DNA of 24,226 nucleotides from contig JAUCBJ010006146.1 of NCBI GenBank assembly GCA_032718475.1, positions 1 to 24,226 on the forward strand. Direction: 5' to 3'. The position numbers were made by a program, and so were the translations under genes. Position 1 is the stretch's first letter; every line of letters starts with the position of its first letter. The notes below the pieces were generated by a model. It searched no databases. It was not told the DNA's origin and saw nothing but the letters and a program-made list of their open reading frames with translations. Below, piece by piece: positions 1 to 7,277 of the stretch. The DNA is from Nemertoderma westbladi. Taxonomy: Eukaryota; Xenacoelomorpha; Nemertodermatida; Nemertodermatidae.

Positions 1-116
1 ATTATAAAAAGTAGGTAACACGGATGGTCACGGATTCAAACCCTACTCACGGAAAAATAAAAACCAACACAAAATAAATAATATAGTAAACTTTCATGTA
101 TACCATAGTAAATAAA

Positions 117-632
117 CTAATTTAATAATAAAGTTTGTAAAATAGATAATGATTCGGGGAATTCACCGGCTGGACACATGGAAACGATTTTATTACTATG
201 AAATACACTGAAATATGCACGTCCTATATATATTCTAATCGCGCAAAATAATTCGGGGGTATAGCTAATAAATATTGCTTTATTATTAATTGTATGATGT
301 CCACATTTTTTCATTAATAATTTAAAATTAACACTTGGAAAAATAATAGTTCGTGTTTCGGTATTAAGTTTCAAATTTTGCAATTGCATCCCGATAGTTT
401 GTTTTAAATAAAGCAATTCACTAGCTAAATTATTGCACAGGCCTACAATTGTTACTGCGCCGCTGGGAAATAGCATTATAGTTGAATCGTCACCTTTGTA
501 GATAAACATGTTTGGTTTTAAGCAACTTTGACCTGTAATTTGCTGTGAAATTTTATCTAGTTCAAATTTGGCAATGTTTTTTCCGGTAAACTGTTTATTG
601 GTTATTTCTATTTTGTTGTTCAATTTCTTATT
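117..632 (-). CDS. TATA-binding-protein-like protein, probable 3' exon
   Basis: The reading frame covers about 171 codons. I read the product as a two-repeat TBP saddle. The first repeat has MLFPSGAVTIVG near residues 50-61 (counting the TTG codon at 621-623 as residue 1), which corresponds to the LIFxSGKMVxTG strand pair of TBP, and is followed by a helix (NNLASELLYLKQTIG). The second has SYTPELF at 120-126, matching SYEPELFPGLIY of TBP, then FHSNKIV and a terminal helix. Identity is low, but order and spacing fit across both halves. No ATG lies between the upstream in-frame stop (633-635) and residue 39 (ATG at 507-509). A 3' splice-site-like TTTTTCTAG ends exactly where the frame opens, so the start is probably in an upstream exon. 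It lies 23 bp downstream of the polymerase ORF on the same strand. Possible role: promoter recognition for the element's own transcription. Fold call about 0.7; role is inference. Confidence 0.68.
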   Translation of the reverse strand, partial: NKKLNNKIEITNKQFTGKNIAKFELDKISQQITGQSCLKPNMFIYKGDDSTIMLFPSGAVTIVGLCNNLASELLYLKQTIGMQLQNLKLNTETRTIIFPSVNFKLLMKKCGHHTINNKAIFISYTPELFCAIRIYIGRAYFSVFHSNKIVSMCPAGEFPESLSILQTLLLN

Positions 633-642
633 CTAGAAAAAT
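632..642 (-). other. Putative 3' splice acceptor before the TBP-like ORF
   Basis: On the minus strand this reads ATTTTTCTAGA, a pyrimidine run ending in AG, placed exactly where the TBP-like frame opens. The same 11-mer precedes the polymerase ORF at 4706-4716. The repeat of the word at two gene starts is what supports a splicing role; it is inferred, not shown. Confidence 0.5.
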
Positions 643-646
643 AAAA

Positions 647-3600
647 TTAAATCCTAGTAGGGGGGATTACTACTCGTTTCGCCGGTCTAACAAGCTTAGT
701 GCTATAGTGTCCGTATGGTTTGCTGCTATATTTACTACTCCAATATGATTTCGTATCCCAGAGCGTTAGTGCCTTCTTATAGACATGACCAGTAAAAATT
801 TGATGCTTTCTAGAAGTGAAGGTAGAGTTATAGCGGAAGAGCATTGCCTCGTTTTCAAAACAGTCTGCATAATCCTCGTGTGTTAGTTGCTTAGCGACAA
901 CCGATCTAGATACTCCTTTGGCGGTTTTCTTGATTGGGGCATCATAGGATTGAAAACTGTAGACCTTTGGTTTAAGGAAAACCCACTGTTTATACTGCAA
1001 ACCGCAGCTCTCATCTTTTACGAAGCCGAGAGCCGCTTTGTGTTTAATGGTATAGAGTGGATGTGTTGTACTGTAGTTGGAAGTATCTAGGAAACCACCC
1101 TCAAACATTGCCCGTAGAAAGGTTAGCTGTGGTGTATTAGTTACGCTTAGCATTAGAGAATCCGTGTCACCGGCTAGACAGCGAATCTGGCAATCCAGTT
1201 TTTGTTCTAGAGGCTTCAGTTTGTTGTAAAATAGGTCGTACATCTGTAGCTTAGATAGATCTAGTATAGTGCAACCGATGAACACGCCCTGATTTAGGCA
1301 AACAGCCTCTTTAGTGAAAGTATGACCACTCAAGTTGGGGGTAAATACAACAAACGATTCGTGATTGGGCTTGGCTAAGAGCAAATCGCATTGTTCGTCG
1401 CTATTGCATAACCTGAAAGAAACGCGGTCTCTAACCTTTTGGAGGCATTTCCCATATAAGGCATTGTTCATCAACTTATAAAATAGGACCTCGAATGGGT
1501 TATTTGCCGACTGTCTTTTATTTGTATTAAAACTAATGTAGTCCTTGAAAATATATTTTTGTGAGAAAGAGTAGACCCTATGTACTTGTGTAAGTTTAAG
1601 ACCGAGCTTCAAATAGAGTTGAAGTAGCTTAATATGGATACCGTATTCAACCTTATTAAACTGATGTAGTAGTAGCTTAGTACAGGTATCGTTGTATGGT
1701 CTACAGGTAGCCTTATCGGTGAGATTGTAATGCTCCCAAAGATCTTCCATGTATTCGCTAAGAAAGGATTTAGGGACTGACATCTTCTCCGCTCCTAGAG
1801 GCAGATCGGCGGTCAAATCATGAATTTCTTTCGGATAATGTAGATCAACTATGCAATAATAACCAGTATCCCCACTCGCGTCTACTGTAGCTAGGTCTAT
1901 GGGGGTAGTTACGAGTTTAATATTAGCGTAGGGAAGTTTCTGGCTCAGGGCGCAGCCGTAAAGGTTATTCGCATCGATGGGAATTAGATATTTCTCGGGG
2001 AGACTGGAGTCGTAGTCGGGTTTATCGGGAATATTTGCGTCTACGGAATGTGTATTCAAGAAAACTAGACCACCCCTAATATTTGTTTCAAAGTCCGAGT
2101 AGATGGAAGCGTCTGATAGTAATTGAATTTCTGATTGCGTGAATTTCAGCGCCGCGTCGTAAGTTAATCCAGGGGCAGTGAAGTACATTACGGGCTCGAG
2201 TCCATAATTAGTAAGACAGAGGGATCGGAACTGCTCGAAAGTATCAGCCAATAGGGTAACATCTAGAACCAAATAGCCAATCATGTAATCGAAGATTGTT
2301 GCGCAGTTTAATTCATCCCAAGTAGTAAGCGCGCGCTGATAGTTCTCTGCGCTACATTGTTCCAATTTGAGATCATTATAGAAGCTTTCTATTGGGGGGA
2401 GTGTAGTTTCGTATAGGTTTGAAATATTTTGAATGTAGGAATATGGGAATACGCCCTTGTTTTTTATTGTGTTATCGCTAATGATGGGATAGAGTCGGGT
2501 CATTTGAGCTAGTGTATGGGGTATGGCTGTTGCTAGGTTACTGTTATTTTTAGTGAGATAGCTACTAAGATTATCTAGGCTGGCAGTCATAAACTGATAG
2601 GAATCTAGAAAATTAATGGAGATACTTTCTTTAGCGTTGGCTGTTGGTGTACTCGGATCGATTGGAAAGCTAACTTTAAGGTGAATATAAGTTTCGGTGT
2701 TTTTTGGTATTACAGTCATTTTCCAGTGTGTTCTAGAACTATCGGTCATTCCTTCTTTTAGTAGTAAATGCATATCGAATTTCCTCAAGTTATGAAATAT
2801 AATATAAAAATTATTCCGTTTTAGGGAAAGTTTCCTGTTGCAGCTGACGCAGGCAGCCCCCCGATACTCCCCGCTATAATGATCATGATCGCGGACTTTG
2901 GTGCTGAGATTGTCATTGAGGTTTAAATTATGAGAATCAGGGGTTAAATTACAGTTGCAGACGTAGCATTGTGTAGCGTTATTAAAGTCAGTTTGTTGGC
3001 TAGTAGTGAGTTGCATGGGGGCGTGCGTGTTTGTACTAGAAATGGACCAATCATATAACTCCCTACAATGACTTTCCATAGCGGTTAGAAAGTCGCGCAT
3101 TACGTGGTTACTGCCATCGTCGCGGAAAATTTGAACATCTGTTTTAGGAGGGTTAATTAATTTCTGATTTGGTACTGTATAAAAGGCTGCCGCGCTAGCT
3201 ATATGTTTCTGTGGGAGTTTAATATTGTTTGTAGGTTCTAGAATAGTTTCAATGTCGGCGTATATACAGAAAGGCGGGGATAGAGTCTTATCGTACCTGT
3301 CAAATTTAACCAAGAGATTTTCGGGCATATACTCGAGTTGGCGTTTACCCGTATAGCAACGCTCTCGATGTTCTTCCAATGATTTGTCAGTGTAAAAGCC
3401 TCTGAGACAGCGTTCGCAGTGCGTCTTGTTACCGTTAGAATCTTTTGTATTTATTAGTCTATCTATGTTAGTAATAGCTACGTAGTGGGCAGGGTTTTTG
3501 CTTGTGGCTTCGATAAATAATAAGTTTAGTACAGTTTTACCGGAACAGTGCGCGCTATCTGGTTGACTTAGAATGGAGAGTTCTTCCGTATTACTCCAAT

Positions 3601-4699
3601 AAAGAAGGTTTATACAGTATATAGGGTTGGCTTTCAGAAACTGGGGAATACCAGTTACTCTGTCCACCGGAAAACTTAAATTCGAAAAATCAAACATGTT
3701 TAGAAAAGGGGTATACGTTGAAATTCTTTTGATATTATTTTGTTTTCTATCAATTTTCTTATAATTTGCGGCGGCCAATACTGCGTATTTAAAGCATTCC
3801 CCCAGCGGGCAGTCTACGCTTACGGTACATTTTTTATTTAATAATAATTTAGAATTATTGAAGCCTTGACCCTTTAAATAGGGGTTGCGTTGGGACCGCG
3901 CAATCTCAATAGTTATTCGCTCGATGGCTATTATGCGCCAACCCGAGCCGAGGCAGAGAAACACGCTTAACAGTTGATCGATACGATTGACGGCGCCAGA
4001 AAACCAGTTATTAAAGTCGCTATTATTCAGAATTTGATTATTGTTACCGCTAGATTTAAAACAGAATGATTCAATTTGAAATCCCTCGCTGGTTTCACGC
4101 TCCATTACGATGTTGATTGTAAGCCAGACTCTTAAAAAAGTTCCCATGGCACTACGTAAATGGCTACTAACGTGTTCTTGAATGTGTGGAAAATTTTCAT
4201 TTAATGTTAATTCTGCGTCGAGTCTTGTTTCTGCGAGGTCGTTGTTATAGGTAAACAGTCGTCCGTGTGCGCTTCCGTTGGAGGGGGGTTGAAATGGATT
4301 GTTTGGGGAAATAGAATCTCGTGAAGTTGAAGGTTCATTATTGGAGCCGCCGCCGCCGACTTGTTCTGGAGTAGAGTTGATGGGGGATGAGTGGGAGGTA
4401 GTCGGAGTTTTGCGTTTCCGCGAAAAAAGTCGAGTATAGCATTCATGCTCAGTAAAGGATGACAGGGTGAGCGAATCCCCGCAGCGGCAATCGGCTGGCT
4501 CGTTTACGTAACTAAATCCTGTTCCCCCCTGAGGACACGAAGCAAGATGGCCAACCAGCGTCTTCTTTTCCGAAGACCAAGTCGGACAGCAGTCGCATCG
4601 ATATTGCGCGAAATGAGTTTTAATATGGCGAGATAAATTATCACTCCGCGTCTCTTTGTTGCAGATGGGGCAGCTAACTTTATTGGTAGACATAGGCAT
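647..4699 (-). CDS. Protein-primed-type family B DNA polymerase with zinc fingers and embedded endonuclease VII-like motif
   Basis: This 1350-residue ORF is intact and replicates DNA by family inference (DNA_pol_B_2; Polinton/adintovirus-like). Domains in order: C2H2-like fingers at 10-29 (C10, C13, H25, H29), 35-55 and 71-87; a Ser/Pro-rich linker at ~95-145; a domain with GECFKYAVLAA (C302) and HYVAITN (H405), a possible papain-like pair; a fourth finger (C428, C431, H444, C448); the exonuclease with DIE at 482-484, FHNLRKFDMH at 635-644 and YLVLD at 829-833. Within the exonuclease sits an endonuclease VII-like zinc motif (C578, C581, DHDH 604-607, C617, C620). Polymerase motif A is DANNLYG at 909-915, B is KLMNNALYGK at 1075-1084, and C is GDTDS at 1177-1181. 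A long A-B gap fits the TPR-containing protein-primed branch. All catalytic residues are present. The ATG lies 7 nt after a 3' splice-site-like CTAG. Recent activity or selection is implied by the open frame. Confidence 0.93.
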   Translation of the reverse strand: MPMSTNKVSCPICNKETRSDNLSRHIKTHFAQYRCDCCPTWSSEKKTLVGHLASCPQGGTGFSYVNEPADCRCGDSLTLSSFTEHECYTRLFSRKRKTPTTSHSSPINSTPEQVGGGGSNNEPSTSRDSISPNNPFQPPSNGSAHGRLFTYNNDLAETRLDAELTLNENFPHIQEHVSSHLRSAMGTFLRVWLTINIVMERETSEGFQIESFCFKSSGNNNQILNNSDFNNWFSGAVNRIDQLLSVFLCLGSGWRIIAIERITIEIARSQRNPYLKGQGFNNSKLLLNKKCTVSVDCPLGECFKYAVLAAANYKKIDRKQNNIKRISTYTPFLNMFDFSNLSFPVDRVTGIPQFLKANPIYCINLLYWSNTEELSILSQPDSAHCSGKTVLNLLFIEATSKNPAHYVAITNIDRLINTKDSNGNKTHCERCLRGFYTDKSLEEHRERCYTGKRQLEYMPENLLVKFDRYDKTLSPPFCIYADIETILEPTNNIKLPQKHIASAAAFYTVPNQKLINPPKTDVQIFRDDGSNHVMRDFLTAMESHCRELYDWSISSTNTHAPMQLTTSQQTDFNNATQCYVCNCNLTPDSHNLNLNDNLSTKVRDHDHYSGEYRGAACVSCNRKLSLKRNNFYIIFHNLRKFDMHLLLKEGMTDSSRTHWKMTVIPKNTETYIHLKVSFPIDPSTPTANAKESISINFLDSYQFMTASLDNLSSYLTKNNSNLATAIPHTLAQMTRLYPIISDNTIKNKGVFPYSYIQNISNLYETTLPPIESFYNDLKLEQCSAENYQRALTTWDELNCATIFDYMIGYLVLDVTLLADTFEQFRSLCLTNYGLEPVMYFTAPGLTYDAALKFTQSEIQLLSDASIYSDFETNIRGGLVFLNTHSVDANIPDKPDYDSSLPEKYLIPIDANNLYGCALSQKLPYANIKLVTTPIDLATVDASGDTGYYCIVDLHYPKEIHDLTADLPLGAEKMSVPKSFLSEYMEDLWEHYNLTDKATCRPYNDTCTKLLLHQFNKVEYGIHIKLLQLYLKLGLKLTQVHRVYSFSQKYIFKDYISFNTNKRQSANNPFEVLFYKLMNNALYGKCLQKVRDRVSFRLCNSDEQCDLLLAKPNHESFVVFTPNLSGHTFTKEAVCLNQGVFIGCTILDLSKLQMYDLFYNKLKPLEQKLDCQIRCLAGDTDSLMLSVTNTPQLTFLRAMFEGGFLDTSNYSTTHPLYTIKHKAALGFVKDESCGLQYKQWVFLKPKVYSFQSYDAPIKKTAKGVSRSVVAKQLTHEDYADCFENEAMLFRYNSTFTSRKHQIFTGHVYKKALTLWDTKSYWSSKYSSKPYGHYSTKLVRPAKRVVIPPTRI

Positions 4700-4705
4700 C
4701 TTGAA

Positions 4706-4716
4706 TCTAGAAAAAT
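4706..4716 (-). other. Putative 3' splice acceptor before the polymerase ORF
   Basis: The minus strand reads ATTTTTCTAGA, and the polymerase ATG follows 7 nt after the AG. The flanking ~50 bp (4707-4756) is repeated at 5605-5650, where ATTTTTCTAG again precedes an exon-like segment. The polymerase mRNA is therefore likely to have a spliced 5' leader. Confidence 0.5.
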
Positions 4717-5226
4717 ATGTTGATTATTCGTAAAAAAAAAAATAAAAAATACTGTATACGTGCTAAAAATAAAGTAAAACAGTAGGTATTAATTGGTTAC
4801 TAGGCAACAATACTGTGTTTGTATAGTTAGGCCTATTGCTGTATTGTAGCAATCAGTCAGTGAAACATAAAGCAGACCGTCGGTAGTGCCTAGTGCAGTA
4901 GTGTTAGTGTACCAGCGGTCAGATAGTGGCGATAACCAAGACACAATAGCGATGGCAGTTATTATTCGTGGAAAGAGGGTCTATAAACAGCAGTCAGTCA
5001 GTGCAGTAGTGCTAGTGATATAGTCTGCTACAAGTCAGACGTACCGGTAGCGTTAACCAATAGAAATCAACGATAGGCTTAGCTAATCGCTGTGTGAGAT
5101 CTCAGTTAGTCAGTAGGATATATAGTGAAAACTGCAGTATTCATTGTTGTTCAGTAGGGTCTATATCGTTACTACAGTGGCACTAGGCTAACTCGAATGA
5201 TGCGGTACCGATAGTCAGGTAGACAG
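4717..5226. other. Non-coding region upstream of the polymerase; X-box-like site and degenerate repeats
   Basis: No gene is seen. At 4792-4808 there is ATTGG followed directly by GTTACTAGGCAAC, a reverse CCAAT box abutting an imperfect RFX X-box. Weakly repeated CAGTCAGT, GCAGTAGTG and GGCCTATTG words fill 4850-5110. On the proposed model this is intron or proximal promoter of the polymerase. Confidence 0.4.
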
Positions 5227-5608
5227 GCAGATAGACAGATGTAGGCCTATTGATCGAATGCTTCGATCACGGTTTAGGCTATCGGTATCACCGCAGTCTG
5301 ACAGTAATTAATAATGAGCCTACTGCAATACTGTTGTATCGGTAGACATTAGGCCTAAATGTAAATTGTTTGCTAGCGGCGTCGATGGAGATGGTGGAAG
5401 GCAGATTTTACTTACGGTGTTAGTAAATATTCACGGAAAGAAGAAGTTTGGATGTTCGCGAAGAAGTTGGTTGACGTGGACGACGAGAGAGTTTATCAAT
5501 CGATAGAACGGAATGATATCGGAAATTAGAAATACTGGAATATTACGCGGCGGATATGTGGAAAGTTTGTTGTCGACGATGAGCGATAGCGCGGCGAAAT
5601 GATACTAG
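5227..5608. repeat. Tandem duplication, copy A
   Basis: About 380 bp, highly similar to copy B at 5652-6007 (offset 405-425 bp). It contains the dyad GATCGAATGCTTCGATC at 5252-5268, a minus-strand donor CACC|GTAAGT (intron from 5415), and at its right edge the minus-strand acceptor TTTTTCTAG (5605-5610). Differences from copy B are substitutions and small indels, so the copies are old or unconstrained. Confidence 0.88.
5416..5604 (-). other. Putative cassette leader exon in copy A
   Basis: On the minus strand this 189-nt segment is bounded by TTTTTCTAG (acceptor) and CACC|GTAAGT (near-consensus donor). One frame is open for most of it but ends in TGA before the donor, and that frame is not kept in copy B, so it is more likely untranslated leader than protein. 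It lies between the promoter cluster at ~6210-6280 and the polymerase ORF. Confidence 0.35.
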
Positions 5609-5651
5609 AAAAATAAGATGATTATTTGTAAAAAGATAAAAAATACTGTAA

Positions 5652-6007
5652 GCAGATAGGCGGATGTAAGCCTATTGATCGAATGCTTCGATCACGGTTT
5701 AGGCTATCGGTACCACCGCAGTCTGACAGTAATTAATAATGAGCCTACTGCAATACTGTTGTACCGGTAGACATTAAATGTAAATTGTTTGCTAGCGGCG
5801 TCGATGGAGATGATGGAAGGCAGATTTTACTTACGGTGTTAGTAAATATTCACGGAAAGAAGAAGTTCGGTGGCGATGAGGAAGTTGGTTGCCGTGGACG
5901 ACGAGAGAATTTATTAATCGATATAACGGAATGATATCGGAAGAATATTACGCGGCGGATACGCGGAAAGTTTGTTGTCGACGATGAACGATAGCGCGGC
6001 GAAATGA
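5652..6007. repeat. Tandem duplication, copy B
   Basis: Second copy of the 5227-5608 unit. It keeps the 17-bp dyad (5677-5693) and the minus-strand donor (exon end 5835, GTAAGT at 5834-5829). It lacks the acceptor at its upstream edge, so on the minus strand it could be the first exon, with copy A a later cassette exon. A 91-codon minus ORF (5850-6125) spans it but is not conserved in copy A and looks fortuitous. Confidence 0.88.
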
Positions 6008-6208
6008 CAATAATATAACTATACAACTGGATAGTTGACTGACGATAACAAATAAATATTCTTAAATAAATAATATTAAATTCGAAAACAAAATAATGGT
6101 AAATGATGTTAATTGTAAATTGCAATTGAAATAATGACCTAATATATTAGTGGGGATGTATTAAATAGCAATTCGGTTAGTAGGGGAGGCCCTTGTCTCT
6201 TAAATGAG

Positions 6209-6280
6209 CCAATCAGAGGGCAGCAGCAGAAATGAAGCCCGCTGATTGGCTGTTCGCGCAAAAGCGGTTACCAAGGCAAC
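6209..6280. promoter_or_regulatory. Promoter-like cluster: two CCAAT boxes, E2F-type site, RFX X-box
   Basis: The plus strand holds CCAAT at 6209-6213, its reverse complement ATTGG at 6245-6249, TTCGCGCAAAA at 6253-6263 (minus strand TTTTGCGCGAA, an E2F consensus) and GTTACCAAGGCAAC at 6267-6280 (two X-box half-sites, matching GTTRCC-NN-GGYAAC). X-box and CCAAT lie about 17 bp apart, as in known RFX/NF-Y modules. Read on the minus strand it is upstream of the putative leader exons and the polymerase. It could instead serve a plus-strand transcript, but no plus-strand gene follows. Confidence 0.55.
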
Positions 6281-6972
6281 TTCTCGCGTTGATGAATCTA
6301 TTAGAAAACTCTTGTAAGCATCTTGACTAATTATATTGAGTTGGCTGTATAACAGAAGCAGGTCTGGTGCAAAGGAAAGGGATTAGTAGAGAGGAATGCG
6401 TGATTAGAGGCGCTTCATTGTTATGATACGGGCTGCCTGGATATAGGAAAGGGACAAAGCGACGTCGGCTATAGTGGGAACAATGGAGGGCCGCTAGAGC
6501 ATTAGCCTTGGGCGATATACGGATTTGCTGTAGTCAAGGCCGCGATGGGATTATTAGTGAGTCATCGAGGGGGCTGCTAACAGCCGGGACCGCTGATTTA
6601 TATTTGCCTTGGGGGTATACGTATAGAAGATTCACTGCCTGTTGTATCTAGTTAATGAATAATGAGGATAGAGGAGGGGTCCCCGCCGATGAACGTAGTT
6701 GATAGTTGCCAGTAGGGAGCCGTATACCATAGCCATTATAAAGTTAATTATAGACATTATGTCATAGTGATCTCATTGGTAATATAAAAACTAGTTAATC
6801 TAAAAATAGAAATCAATGTATAAAGTAAAAGTAATATAAACAATTAATTAATTTAAAATAAAGTACAAATGAATAAATACGAATAAAATAGAATACAAAT
6901 AATTAATTAAAATTAAATATAAATAAATAAGTATTAATGAATAAAAGAGCCGCGGTGTCACTTATGACACCC
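6281..6972. other. Non-coding interval
   Basis: No ORF or gene family is recognised. The left half is of mixed composition; 6730-6950 is very AT-rich with many AATAAA/TTAATTAA words. A short palindrome GGTGTCA-CTTA-TGACACC at about 6955-6972 uses the TGACACC word that fills the next element. Confidence 0.5.
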
Positions 6973-7277
6973 TCTTGCTCCTCTCTGCGACAGTTAGACA
7001 TCACTGATGACCCATTGTGTGTCGGGGCGCTAATCAGTCTGATTAATTAGGATAATCAATTAAACCCTAATTAGGAGTCATATGACACCTGTTAGGGTTT
7101 AATTGTACTAATTAATTGATGACACCTGTCAATTAGGGTCTAATTAGCCTAATTGGGAGGTGTCACCCAGACAGTCTGGCGCCAATGACACCCAATGACA
7201 CCCATGGGGTGATAATTGGGTGTCATATGACACCCAATGGGTGTCAGTGAGGTCTAACTGTCACAGAGAGGACCAAG
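6973..7277. mobile_element. Palindrome-rich inverted-repeat element (MITE-like)
   Basis: Imperfect ~44-bp inverted arms: 6973-7017 begins TCTTGCTCCTCTCTG and 7234-7277 is its near-complement, with few mismatches and one indel. Inside is a second inverted pair, CAATTAAACCCTAA at 7057-7070 against 7092-7105, plus many TGACACC/GGTGTCA words in both directions. No transposase and no clear target duplication. BEL/Pao-like homology of the neighbouring ORF stops at the right arm (7277), so the element, or a rearrangement that made it, ends that ORF. Confidence 0.6.

Noticed and set aside
1-60. B-box-like GGATTCAAACC at 32-42, possible SINE or tRNA end
   Set aside because: No A box at tRNA spacing is visible and the window begins here, so it cannot be judged.
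5850-6125. 91-codon minus-strand ORF in the leader region
   Set aside because: The frame is not preserved in the duplicate copy at 5227-5608, and composition is that of non-coding AT-rich DNA.
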